Below are positions 44,383 through 52,886 of a DNA stretch of 64,000 bases, piece by piece. Made by a program: the position numbers and the translations under genes. The stretch's first letter is position 1, and each line of letters starts with the position of its first letter. The stretch spans positions 31,218 to 95,217 of the forward strand of contig NZ_JACJTD010000029.1 in the NCBI RefSeq assembly GCF_014698505.1. Direction: 5' to 3'. Below the pieces are notes generated by a model. It saw nothing but the letters and a program-made list of their open reading frames with translations, had not been told where the DNA came from and did no database searches. This stretch comes from Nostoc foliaceum FACHB-393 (GTDB lineage: Bacteria; Cyanobacteriota; Cyanobacteriia; Cyanobacteriales; Nostocaceae).

Positions 44383-44549
44383 TTCGTAATTGTTAATTCG
44401 TAATTCCTATAAAACTTGCCCACACTCTACGGATTAAGTAGCTTACTTCTCGCCATTCACGTAGCGTCTGTCTGTGACACGCTGCGCGTTTGCATAGTAT
44501 CCCCCAGGGAACGTAGAGAGCGTAATTACGAATTACGAATTACGAATTA
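44383..44549. repeat. Repeat element bounded by inverted AATTACG sequences, copy 2
   Basis: Left TTCGTAATTGTTAATTCG, right nearly four AATTACG units (44524-44549). Between are CACGTAGCGTCTGTCTGTGA and GGAACGTAGAGAGCG, as in the elements at 34453 and 49225. It sits between sbpA and cysT and touches the sbpA stop. Confidence 0.7.
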
Positions 44550-44550
44550 T

Positions 44551-45762
44551 TTAGCGTTTCTTTTGGGCTTGAATCTTATCAAATACCCCCCCATCTGCAA
44601 AGAACTTCTGATCAATTGCTTCCCAACCGCCGAAGTCTGAAACTGTACCCAAAGTTTTCACCTTGGGAAATTTATCTGTAGCTGCTTTAGTTTGGGCTAC
44701 TTGCTCATTTGCAGGTCTGAATCCTAATTTAACAAACTCTTCTTGTGCTTCTGGAGTATAGAGGAATTTGACAAAACCTTCAGCAACTTCGCGGTTGCCA
44801 TGCTTATCGACATTTTTATCTACCACTGCGATCGGGTTGTCGATGGATATGTTGACATCGGGAACAACATACTCAACCTTTTCACCCTTTTGTTGTGCCA
44901 AGATAATCTCATTCTCATAGTTTATCAAGGCATCTCCCTGACCTTGCTTGGCAAATGTGTCTGTGGCTTCCCGCGCATCCTTGGTTAGGATTGGCACATT
45001 ATTGAAAACCTTGGTTACAAATTCAGTCGCTTTCGCCTCATCTCCACCGGTTTTAATGACGGAGTTCCACAGTGCGAGGAAATTCCACTTAGCAATACCT
45101 GAGGTTTTAGGGTCAGCAGTAATCAGTTTTATATCATCTTTCGCCAAATCTTCCCAAGTCTTGATGCCTTTAGGATTACCTGGACGAGTAATTAGTGCTG
45201 CCACCGATTTGGAGACGATCGCATTGTTGGGAACTTCTTTCTCCCATCCTGGTTGAATCAATCCAGCTTTCTCAATCTTTTGCGTGTCTCCAGCTAGTGC
45301 CAGGTGGACAATATCTGCTTCCAAACCATCGATAACGGCGCGAGTTTGGGAGCCAGATCCGCCATAGCTTTGCTTGAAGACAACAGTTTGGTTATGATCT
45401 TTCTTCCACTGTTCTACAAATTTAGGAATGATGGCTTCGTGAGCCGCTTTGGTAACTGCAAAAGAAACGAGGGTTAGTTCAACATTATCCTTAGTTGCAG
45501 CCACAGGATTCGCAGTCGGGGCTTCCGTGGAAGAATTACTCCCAGTTCCACCGGAACAGGCGGCAAGCGTCACACTCAAAACAGTCCCTACTAAAAATAG
45601 CGATACAAAGCTTTTGAGCGAATTGAGTCTGAACCGATTGGTTTTATGTTCAGCGTAGATGCGTTCGCGTAGCGTCTCGTTAGCGTAGCCTCTCGTAAAG
45701 AGAAGCAGCTTGTCGTAAGACATCGCTTGTAACCTTTTCAGTGGGCGTTGCCATAAACTCAT
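44551..45762 (-). CDS. sbpA: Periplasmic sulfate-binding lipoprotein
   Basis: 403 residues from the ATG at 45762, selected by the strong GGAGGA just upstream; in-frame starts further up (to 45843) lack one. A long n-region (about 50 residues) precedes the hydrophobic signal SLFLVGTVLSVTLAAC and the lipobox LAAC, so Cys becomes lipid-anchored. The binding domain has ELTLVSFAVTKAAHEAIIPK, FKQSYGGSGSQTRAVI and ALWNSVIKTGG. The long n-region (FTRGYANETLRERIYAEH) is coded by a dispersed repeat at about 45653-45727. Delivers sulfate to CysT/CysW. Confidence 0.93.
   Translation of the reverse strand: MSLWQRPLKRLQAMSYDKLLLFTRGYANETLRERIYAEHKTNRFRLNSLKSFVSLFLVGTVLSVTLAACSGGTGSNSSTEAPTANPVAATKDNVELTLVSFAVTKAAHEAIIPKFVEQWKKDHNQTVVFKQSYGGSGSQTRAVIDGLEADIVHLALAGDTQKIEKAGLIQPGWEKEVPNNAIVSKSVAALITRPGNPKGIKTWEDLAKDDIKLITADPKTSGIAKWNFLALWNSVIKTGGDEAKATEFVTKVFNNVPILTKDAREATDTFAKQGQGDALINYENEIILAQQKGEKVEYVVPDVNISIDNPIAVVDKNVDKHGNREVAEGFVKFLYTPEAQEEFVKLGFRPANEQVAQTKAATDKFPKVKTLGTVSDFGGWEAIDQKFFADGGVFDKIQAQKKR
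45653..45727. repeat. Dispersed repeat inside sbpA
   Basis: Contains GATGCGTTCGCGTAGCGTCT, CGTTAGCGTAGCCTCTCGTA and AGAGAAGC, elements shared with repeats at 49246-49299 and 59757-59790. It is translated in frame into the signal-peptide n-region. Confidence 0.7.
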
Positions 45763-45813
45763 TCCATTTCCTCCATTAAATCTACAAATAATTGATGAGA
45801 ATACAGTTATATA

Positions 45814-45857
45814 GTGTTTATAATACTGGATGATTCCATGCATCTAGTTATAAACAC
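45814..45857. promoter_or_regulatory. Long inverted repeat upstream of sbpA
   Basis: GTGTTTATAA at 45814-45823 is inverted as TTATAAACAC at 45848-45857, and the inner parts (ACTGGATGA, TGCATCTAGT) pair partly. It lies about 50 bases upstream of the sbpA start codon, where a promoter or operator is expected; could be the site of a sulfur regulator, or another repeat. Confidence 0.4.
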
Positions 45858-46129
45858 CAAAAAACCTCACATTCTTTATCAAGAATATGGTGATTCTAGC
45901 AGTTCTGTGAGGAATTACAAATGCTTTTATTTTCAACTATCAAATTGTCATCACAATCTGCTGCTTTATCTATCAAGCAAGTTGCTAGAGAATAGCTAAT
46001 TTTTGAGGAGAGTCTATTCTCATACCCAGTGGAACAAAATCAAGTGATGAAAAACAAAACCCATCTAGAAAGTATCTAAATGGGAACAATCTCTGGTTAA
46101 TTTTTGAATTCGCCAACAGGATCAGATTC

Positions 46130-46909
46130 TTAACTAAATGCATATTTCAGGGGCAGTCCATCCTGAAAAACTAGTAATTCTCCCGGTTGGATTTGTGTCC
46201 AAACTTCGTTGTCAGTCAAGGGTGTGGTGGCAATGACAGCAACGCGATCGCGTTCAGTAGTCACTTCCCGAAAATCTACTGTCATGTCTTGGTCAATTAA
46301 ATGGGCAGCTGCGAAGGGTGCTTGGCGGACAATGTAGCTGAGTTTGGTTGAGCAATAAGCAAAAAAGTGTACTCCATCTGATAATAAGTAATTAAATATA
46401 CCTATTTTTGCAATTTCATCACTAGTTTCTTGCAGTACAGGATATAGTTCTTTAATGTCAGGCTTACCCTCAGGAAAGCGCGATCGCAATGTTTCTAGCA
46501 TCATACAGAATGCTTTTTCGCTATCGGTATCACCTACGGCTTGATAAAAGCCCAAATTTTCTGGTTCAAAATCTGGCAAATTACCGTTGTGGGCAAACAC
46601 CCAATACTGACCCCACAATTCTCTGCGGAAAGGATGGCAGTTGTGTAGGGCAACTTCACCCTGAGTTGCTTTACGGATATGGGCTATGACATGGGTTGAG
46701 TGGATAGGATAACTCCGCACCAACTCCGCGACAGGAGAAGCAACAGAAGGTTGGGCATCTAAAAACATCCGACATCCCTTTCCTTCAAAGAAAGCAATGC
46801 CCCAACCATCGCTATGATGATCTGTTTTTCCTCCCCGTGCAGAAAACCCTTCAAAAGAAAAGCAAATATCCGTTGGAACATTGCAGTTCATTCCGAGCAA
46901 TTGGCACAT
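46130..46909 (-). CDS. Class II glutamine amidotransferase (YafJ-like)
   Basis: 259 residues from the ATG at 46909, which places the nucleophile Cys directly after the initiator Met (MCQLLGMNC), as the Ntn-hydrolase mechanism needs; an earlier frame start at 46927 would not. Other family motifs: HSDGWGIAFFEG, HVIAHIRKATQGEV, NCHPFRRELWGQYWVFAHNG and NLPDF. No synthase domain is attached, so the acceptor is unknown; the E. coli relative YafJ is uncharacterised. Ordinary single-gene unit. Confidence 0.92.
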   Translation of the reverse strand: MCQLLGMNCNVPTDICFSFEGFSARGGKTDHHSDGWGIAFFEGKGCRMFLDAQPSVASPVAELVRSYPIHSTHVIAHIRKATQGEVALHNCHPFRRELWGQYWVFAHNGNLPDFEPENLGFYQAVGDTDSEKAFCMMLETLRSRFPEGKPDIKELYPVLQETSDEIAKIGIFNYLLSDGVHFFAYCSTKLSYIVRQAPFAAAHLIDQDMTVDFREVTTERDRVAVIATTPLTDNEVWTQIQPGELLVFQDGLPLKYAFS

Positions 46910-47148
46910 GGATCTTGTAGCTCTCAATTTTTGACTAAGGCCTCAGGATCAAGATACTTCAGAATGCTGCATTGATTCTGGAGCGATCGCTTCAATCTTG
47001 GAATTTGGTGGGGATTGGGGATTGGGAATTGGGGAGTGGTCAACAATCAATAGTTCTTCTTCCCCCACTCCCTTATCTACCCCCATCTCTCTCATCCCTC
47101 CTGTTGTGCTGTTAAGATTTCTTACCGAATTACGAATTACGAATTACC
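46910..47148. other. Repeat-rich gap between the amidotransferase gene and purE
   Basis: Contains GGGGATTGGGGATTGGG- and CCCACTCC-type short repeats and, at 47126-47147, about three units of CGAATTA that touch the purE stop. Confidence 0.5.
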
Positions 47149-47667
47149 TTAAAGCATTTGCTGTAAATATTGCTCATAGCCTAATTCTTCTAGTTTTGCT
47201 TGCTTTGCAATTACTGATTCACATAAAGTTTGGCGATATTGTTGAACTCTTTCTAGTAATTCTGGTTGCTGAGTTGCGAGGATTTGTACTGCTAAAAGTC
47301 CGGCATTTTTGGCATTACCGATCGCCACTGTTGCTACAGGAATACCCGCAGGCATTTGTAAAATAGAATACAAAGAATCTACACCTTGTAAGTTCCGCGT
47401 GGGTACAGGAACACCGATAACAGGAAGTGGAGTTAAAGACGCTACCATCCCAGGCAGATGGGCAGCACCACCGGCACCAGCAATAATTACCTTAATGCCG
47501 CGTTGGTGTGCAAGTTGAGCATATTGCACCATGCGTTCTGGGGTACGATGAGCAGAAACGATCGCCACTTCGCTCTCAACGCCAAATTCTTCACAAACTG
47601 CGATCGCATCTTTCATGGTGGGCAAATCGGAATCGCTGCCCATGATAATACCAACTAAGGGAGTCAT
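47149..47667 (-). CDS. purE: N5-carboxyaminoimidazole ribonucleotide mutase
   Basis: 172 residues. The N-terminus GIIMGSDSDLPTMKDA and VSAHRTPERM are the defining active-site segments of class I PurE, with GAGGAAHLPGMVASLTPLPV binding the substrate phosphate and ribose. It catalyses the carboxyl shift forming CAIR in purine synthesis. Full length. Divergent from nagA with about 90 bases between. The stop codon lies right against an AATTACG heptamer array. Confidence 0.96.
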   Translation of the reverse strand: MTPLVGIIMGSDSDLPTMKDAIAVCEEFGVESEVAIVSAHRTPERMVQYAQLAHQRGIKVIIAGAGGAAHLPGMVASLTPLPVIGVPVPTRNLQGVDSLYSILQMPAGIPVATVAIGNAKNAGLLAVQILATQQPELLERVQQYRQTLCESVIAKQAKLEELGYEQYLQQML

Positions 47668-47759
47668 AGAATTTTGGATTTTGGATCTGGGATTTTGGAT
47701 TAATAGCCGATGGTTCCATCTAAAATCGGGTCAGGTTTAATTATTCCTTAGCCCGTGTG

Positions 47760-49013
47760 ATGACCCAAGCAACACAAAATCCTGTAGATATTATCAATGC
47801 TAGAGTGCCTGGTTACAAAGATTTGCAGATGCTCTTGGTTAACCAAGAGGGCATAATTGAGCAAATATTGCCAATGGTTACAACAGAGGCGCACAGCCGT
47901 GCATCCATAATAGATGTTGCTGGCGACTGGATTTCATTGGGTGGTGTTGATTTGCAAATTAACGGTGCGTTGGGTTTGGCATTTCCCGATTTGACTGGTG
48001 AAAATGCTCACTTGCTGGTAGAAATCTCACAATTTTTGTGGGATGTTGGGGTAGATGGATTTTTACCAACACTTGTGACAACTTCAGTAGAAAAGATTCA
48101 GCGATCGCTTGCTATTCTTGCTGAGGTTCTGCCCTATCAACAAGCTGGTGCCAAGATTCTCGGAGTGCATCTAGAAGGCCCATTTTTGAATTTCCAAAAG
48201 CGCGGCGCACACCCAGCAGAGTATTTGTTACCTCTAACAATTGATCAGATAAAGCGGGTTTTGGGTAATTATGCTCATGTTGTGAAAGTCATTACCTTAG
48301 CGCCGGAGTTAGATCCCACTGGTGAAGTAATTCCATATTTGCGTTCTCTGGGAATTACTGTCAGTTTAGGACATTCTCAGGCAACAGCGGCCCAAGCGCA
48401 ACGTGCCTTTGACGAGGGTGCAACGATGGTAACCCATGCTTTCAACGCCATGCCGGCATTACATCATCGTGAACCAGGATTATTAGGGGCAGCAATTACT
48501 CATCCTAATGTGATGTGTGGTTTTATTGCTGATGGCCAGCACGTTTCGCCCACGATGCTGCAAATTTTACTTCGCGCTAGCTATCAAGAAAAAGGGCTAT
48601 TCCTCGTCAGCGATGCCCTTTCACCTCTGGGGCTACCCGATGGTGTATATCCTTGGGATACTCGCCAAATTGAAGTTAAAAACGGCACTGCACGACTACC
48701 AGATGGTACCTTATCAGGGACAACTTTACCGTTATTGGTGGGAGTACAGAATTTGGCCAAGTGGGGAATTTGTGACGTAGAAAGTGCGATCGCTTTAGCG
48801 ACTAATGCACCGAGAAAAGCGATTGGTTTACCAGTAATTGCCAAGAGTCAACCCGCTAATTTACTACGCTGGCATTGGGATGAGAATACAAAAGAATTAA
48901 CTTGGCAACGTCTTCTCACCAAGGCGGCGGAAAGCCCACTTCTTCTCTACGAGACGCTGTGCGAACAAGGGGTGTCCGGGATAGCCGCCCCGCCGCCGTT
49001 AACTGTTAACTGA
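47760..49013 (+). CDS. nagA: N-acetylglucosamine-6-phosphate deacetylase
   Basis: 417 residues from the ATG at 47760 (a GTG lies 3 bases upstream). Amidohydrolase-superfamily barrel: LGGVDLQINGALGLAFPDL, GVHLEGPFLNFQKRGAH (metal-binding Glu), SLGHSQATAAQAQRAFDEGA, THAFNAMPALHHREPG and FLVSDALSPLGLPDGVYPW (catalytic Asp). It deacetylates GlcNAc-6-P in amino-sugar recycling. The last 30 or so residues (KAAESPLLLYETLCEQGV onward) come from a 75-bp repeat element and lack counterparts in the family. Confidence 0.93.
   Translation: MTQATQNPVDIINARVPGYKDLQMLLVNQEGIIEQILPMVTTEAHSRASIIDVAGDWISLGGVDLQINGALGLAFPDLTGENAHLLVEISQFLWDVGVDGFLPTLVTTSVEKIQRSLAILAEVLPYQQAGAKILGVHLEGPFLNFQKRGAHPAEYLLPLTIDQIKRVLGNYAHVVKVITLAPELDPTGEVIPYLRSLGITVSLGHSQATAAQAQRAFDEGATMVTHAFNAMPALHHREPGLLGAAITHPNVMCGFIADGQHVSPTMLQILLRASYQEKGLFLVSDALSPLGLPDGVYPWDTRQIEVKNGTARLPDGTLSGTTLPLLVGVQNLAKWGICDVESAIALATNAPRKAIGLPVIAKSQPANLLRWHWDENTKELTWQRLLTKAAESPLLLYETLCEQGVSGIAAPPPLTVN
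48923..48997. repeat. 75-bp repeat with GGCGGCGG inverted ends inside nagA
   Basis: GGCGGCGG at 48923-48930 is inverted as CCGCCGCC at 48990-48997. Between is CTTCTCTACGAGACGCTGTG, shared with other dispersed repeats. The length is 25 codons and the reading frame stays open. Confidence 0.65.
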
Positions 49014-49017
49014 TGAG

Positions 49018-49090
49018 TGTTAACCGTCAACCGTCATCAGCATGCACGTGTTATCCCACCCCCTAAAAAGGGATGGGATGAGTTTAAATG
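49018..49090. repeat. Dispersed repeat (ATCCCACC...GGATGGGAT type)
   Basis: GTTAACCGTCAACCGTCATC followed by TATCCCACCCCCTAAAAAGG and GATGGGATGAG; the reverse-oriented counterpart is at 7476-7548. Confidence 0.45.
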
Positions 49091-49224
49091 CAGAGATGGT
49101 AAAGAAGGCAGGAGGTTGGAATTTATCTGTTGGTATCAACCTTATCTAAATCTAATTACCAAAGTCAGGAAAAGGGAAAGGTTTTATTATCCCTTTCCCT
49201 TTAACCTAAGTGGAGTCGAAGCTT

Positions 49225-49316
49225 TAATTACGAATTACGAATTACGTTAGCGTAGCGGTAGCGAGTCCGCGTTCGCGCAGCGTCTCGTAGAGAGCGTCAT
49301 TACGAATTAGTAATTA
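49225..49316. repeat. Repeat element bounded by inverted AATTACG sequences, copy 3
   Basis: Left: three AATTACG units (49226-49246). Right: CATTACGAATTAGTAATT. Core ACGTTAGCGTAGCGGTAGCG ... CGTCTCGTAGAGAGCG closely matches the element at 34453-34654. It touches the 3' end of the site-2 protease gene. Confidence 0.7.
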
Positions 49317-50441
49317 TTATGCAGGGTTCGGTTGGGTTCGGCTTTGAAGTAGCTGGATAATTGCAGCTTTTTCTAAAATTCCAACTAGGACACCATTTTC
49401 ACGAATCACGGGAAGCACAGATAGCTTTTGTTGTTCAAGTACCTGCATAACTTCCAGCAGAGGTTGATCAGATTGAACTGTGGTAGATTCGGTAATTGGT
49501 CGCATGACTTCTTTTACTTGAGTTTCTGACCACAATGCTGTTGGGATGCTTCGTAAGTTATCAACTGCGATCGCACCTACTAATTGTCCATCATCGTCAG
49601 TCACTAAGAATCGATGCCAGTTTTGTCCACTTATGACCCGCTCATCGGCAAACTCTCTTAGGGTAAGATTACCAGATACAATCGGGCTATCATGAGTTAC
49701 AGCATCTTCGGCTGTCAAACCTGTGAGTTTTTCTTGCACTCTGGCAAATTGAGCCGCATTACCAGCATTTTGCAACAAGAAGAAGCCAATTAACAAGTTC
49801 CAGAAGTTACCGAAGCTGCCAAATAATAGTAGGGGAACTACACCTGAAAGAATTGCTACCCAACCAAAGATTTGCCCAACTCGACTAGCAAAGGTCACAC
49901 CTTTATAAGGATTACCTGTAATTTTCCAAACGATGGCTTTCAGTATATTTCCACCATCTAAGGGCAAGCCAGGAATGAGATTAAACAGGGCTAATGCCAA
50001 GTTCACAGAAGCTAGAACACCAAGAATTGCAGCTAACGGCCCTGATGCAGTAGTAGTAATACCAATAGCTGTAACGATACCGCACAGTAGTAAACTTACT
50101 AGAGGGCCAGCGATCGCTACCCAAAAAGCCTCACCTGGGGTTTTCGACTCTTTTTCTAAGCTAGCCAAACCGCCAAATATAAACAGCGTTATAGATTTGA
50201 CATCAATACCCTGACGAATCGCAACAAAACTGTGGCCTAATTCATGAGCGACGACAGAGGCAAATAACATCAGCGCTGTCATCAATCCCAGTAGCAAAGC
50301 TAGTCCCGCAGACAATTGGGGAAATTGTGCCGCCAGTCCACTGCTATAGCTCCAAGTTACTAAACCCAGAACTAAAAACCATGACGGATGGATATAGAAG
50401 GGTATTCCGAAGAGATTACCAACGCGAATTGTGCCATTCAT
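49317..50441 (-). CDS. Site-2-protease family zinc metalloprotease with CBS domains
   Basis: 374 residues from the ATG at 50441, chosen for the AGGTGA 8 bases upstream; a GTG start at 50450 is possible. Membrane helices carry HELGH (VVAHELGHSFVA) and the second metal motif GLPLDGGNIL. The C-terminal 130 residues are two CBS motifs (VKEVMRPITESTTVQSDQPL, LSVLPVIRENGVLVGILEK). It is the rhomboid-like, SpoIVFB/S2P group III type, which cleaves membrane proteins inside the bilayer; CBS domains would sense adenylates. Substrate unknown. Confidence 0.93.
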   Translation of the reverse strand: MNGTIRVGNLFGIPFYIHPSWFLVLGLVTWSYSSGLAAQFPQLSAGLALLLGLMTALMLFASVVAHELGHSFVAIRQGIDVKSITLFIFGGLASLEKESKTPGEAFWVAIAGPLVSLLLCGIVTAIGITTTASGPLAAILGVLASVNLALALFNLIPGLPLDGGNILKAIVWKITGNPYKGVTFASRVGQIFGWVAILSGVVPLLLFGSFGNFWNLLIGFFLLQNAGNAAQFARVQEKLTGLTAEDAVTHDSPIVSGNLTLREFADERVISGQNWHRFLVTDDDGQLVGAIAVDNLRSIPTALWSETQVKEVMRPITESTTVQSDQPLLEVMQVLEQQKLSVLPVIRENGVLVGILEKAAIIQLLQSRTQPNPA

Positions 50442-50598
50442 GTCGTTCACCTTTGATTTCAGCTTCGAGAAGTTTGCTTTCGTCTTTCTCGATGTCTTTA
50501 GTGTAACGAAATGTTAAGAGCTTTTAATCTTTCTGACGGTAGTGGTGTCCGTCCGTAAAGGTGCGGTTATTGGTAATATTGGGAGCAATATCAATAAA

Positions 50599-50895
50599 AT
50601 GAGTGAGAGTCCGCTATATCCTCGCACGAGCCAAATATGCAGGTTCCACCAATCAGAGTTGTCAAAAGAGGCAGGGGAGCAGGGAGCAAGAGGGAAAACT
50701 GAGACAGAGCGTTTAACGCCTCGTGAAGTACAAATTGCTTCTTTGGTGGCTCAAGGACAAACCAATGCAGAAATTAGTGCTGAACTTTGGATTACTGAAA
50801 ACTCTGTCAAGCAAGCCTTAAAAAGAATGTTTCGGAAGCTTGAGGTTTCATCTCGTGCTCACATGGTTGCAAAGCTTTCCACAGTTTCAAAATAA
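50599..50895 (+). CDS. LuxR/GerE-type helix-turn-helix protein
   Basis: 98 residues from the ATG at 50599; another start at 50542 is possible. The C-terminal 65 residues are a GerE domain: RLTPREVQIASLVAQGQTNA, then EISAELWITENSVKQALKRM and FRKLEVSSRAHMVAKL. There is no receiver or sensor domain; the N-terminal 30 residues are polar and include a repeat-like GEQGARGK. Stand-alone GerE proteins bind DNA and are controlled by expression or by partners. Position gives no target. Confidence 0.75.
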   Translation: MSESPLYPRTSQICRFHQSELSKEAGEQGARGKTETERLTPREVQIASLVAQGQTNAEISAELWITENSVKQALKRMFRKLEVSSRAHMVAKLSTVSK

Positions 50896-50929
50896 ATGCC
50901 CTGTGCTAAACATTTCTACCAAAATTAAA

Positions 50930-50957
50930 GTAGGGGCACGGCATGCCGTACCCCTAG
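50930..50957. repeat. Dispersed GTAGGGGC-type palindrome, copy 6
   Basis: GTAGGGGCACGGCA pairs with TGCCGTACCCCTAG with two mismatches, about 35 bases beyond the LuxR-type gene. Confidence 0.75.
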
Positions 50958-51086
50958 ACCTTACAATGTAATGTTGTACCGCATCTGAATGGGAACCCGC
51001 TATACATCCTTTAACCAGACCACAAAGAAGGTGAAGATTACTTATCCGAACCGTAGTGGGGTGACTCTCTGGCTTAGGCATCTACA

Positions 51087-52799
51087 CTATGCTGAAATTG
51101 TCTCCATCTGCTGAGAACTTTTCTGCAACATCGGGGCAATGATATCAGCCGGGACAGGACGACTGAAGTAGAAACCCTGACCTTCATCACATCCACGCAT
51201 TTGTACGTAGTCAAGCTGTTCTTGGGTTTCTATACCCTCTGCCGTGATGTTCAACCGCAAGCTCTTTGCTAGGGCAATAATCGCATCGGTGACGGCGGCG
51301 CTATCAGCATTAGACATGACATCTTGCACAAATGAGCGATCAATTTTGAGCATGTTCACAGGAAAGCGCTTCAAGTAGTTCAGGGACGAATAACCTGTGC
51401 CGAAGTCGTCTAAAGCCAAGCATATACCCAGTTCTCGTAATTGTTTTAAGGTTTTAACCGATCGCTCAATGTCACCCATCAAGAAGCTTTCTGTTACTTC
51501 CAGTTCCAGATCAGATGCTTGGAGTCCAGTCTCCTCAAGAATTTGGTTGACGATCTCAACCAGATACGGTTGTTCAAACTGTCGAGATGACAAATTCACA
51601 GATATCCGAATTGGAGTAAATCCAGCAAGCTGCCAAGCACGGTTTTGGGCGCAAGCAGTTCGCAAAACCCATTCGCCAATTGGTACGATCGCACCATTGG
51701 CTTCTGCAATCGGAATAAACTTTGCTGGAGAAACCAAACCTAATGTAGGATGCTGCCAGCGAACCAACGCTTCCATAGCTGTAACTTGTCTGCTGTGTAA
51801 ATCAATCAGGGGTTGATAATAAACCAGCATTTCGTTGCGCTCAAGCGCCCCATGTAATTCTTTTTCTAAGGTCAGTCGCTCCTGCAACTGAGCATTAATT
51901 TCTGGCGAATAGAATTGGTATTGGCTACGCCCTTGCTGCTTTGCTTGGTAAAGTGCTATATGAGCTTGTTGCAAAATTTGATCTACGCTATTGCTATCAT
52001 TTAGATCATTAAGGGTGATGCCGATGCTGGCGGTGATATGAATCAAGTTACCCTCAATCGAAAAGGGTTTACTCAGGGTACTCAACAGCACTTGAGATAG
52101 CTTAATCACACTTTCAAAAGAAACAATCTCTATGCGGGCAAGGGCAAATTCATCTCCACTCAAATGGGCAAGAATATCTGTTTGTGTTATGCAGGTTGAT
52201 AACCTCTGGGCAACTGCTCTTAACAACAAATTTGTTATTTTATGCTCCAACCCATGACTCATCCCAGTGAAATCATCAATACTTAGCAAAAAGACAGCTA
52301 CAAGGCGCTGGTTGTTTTCAGGTTTGGATAGAATTTGATTAACGCGATCGCGGAATAAATCACGATTAGGCAATCCAGTCAGATCGTCATAATTAGTGAT
52401 GTAGTGAATTAACCCATCTAACTTGTGAAGAGTTTGTGAGGTATCCGCCATTAATGTACCTGCTTCATCAGCAAATTCTGTCGGCAATTCAGGTAGGGTT
52501 TTGGTGTTCAGATAATTTTGCAATGCAGCAGATGTCAAAATGACCGGTTTGAGGAGATGGTTTAGTGCATAGAGGGTGACGGCCGTACCTGCTAACGTCG
52601 CCAACAGAGCAATAATCATAACTCGCGCCGCCATCTCCCAAGAATAGGAGTTCGAGATGACGAAACTCAAGAGTAAAGTCAAAAGTGGTACATGAGTACC
52701 CAAAAAAGCCACCAACATGATTTTAGCGGTGTAACTTTTCTTGAGCCATCCGAAACGAGCTAGGAATGAATAAAGGTAGAGCTTGTGATTGAACTTCAT
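51087..52799 (-). CDS. Membrane GGDEF-EAL protein with degenerate GGDEF motif
   Basis: 570 residues. Two membrane helices at about 27-50 and 58-80, then a short linker. GGDEF domain from 135: NYDDLTGLPNRDLFRDRV; the signature reads LSGDEF (Ser 214-Gly-Asp-Glu-Phe) instead of GGDEF, so cyclase activity may be altered. EAL domain from 310: EALVRWQHP (343-351), LEVTESFLMGD and DDFGTGYSSLNYLKRFP keep the catalytic acids, so phosphodiesterase activity is expected. It regulates c-di-GMP; there is no sensory domain other than the membrane part. Confidence 0.92.
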   Translation of the reverse strand: MKFNHKLYLYSFLARFGWLKKSYTAKIMLVAFLGTHVPLLTLLLSFVISNSYSWEMAARVMIIALLATLAGTAVTLYALNHLLKPVILTSAALQNYLNTKTLPELPTEFADEAGTLMADTSQTLHKLDGLIHYITNYDDLTGLPNRDLFRDRVNQILSKPENNQRLVAVFLLSIDDFTGMSHGLEHKITNLLLRAVAQRLSTCITQTDILAHLSGDEFALARIEIVSFESVIKLSQVLLSTLSKPFSIEGNLIHITASIGITLNDLNDSNSVDQILQQAHIALYQAKQQGRSQYQFYSPEINAQLQERLTLEKELHGALERNEMLVYYQPLIDLHSRQVTAMEALVRWQHPTLGLVSPAKFIPIAEANGAIVPIGEWVLRTACAQNRAWQLAGFTPIRISVNLSSRQFEQPYLVEIVNQILEETGLQASDLELEVTESFLMGDIERSVKTLKQLRELGICLALDDFGTGYSSLNYLKRFPVNMLKIDRSFVQDVMSNADSAAVTDAIIALAKSLRLNITAEGIETQEQLDYVQMRGCDEGQGFYFSRPVPADIIAPMLQKSSQQMETISA

Positions 52800-52886
52800 A
52801 AATTCTGTTCGATAGTTGGCAAATTAGTTCTGAGCTATCCTCGAAAAAACGTATTTTCGGTTCAAAATCTAGTGGAATTAGCTCTC

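Noticed and set aside
45838..45999. Plus-strand frame starting ATGCATCTAG
   Set aside because: It starts inside the inverted repeat upstream of sbpA, and the protein has no coding character or Shine-Dalgarno.
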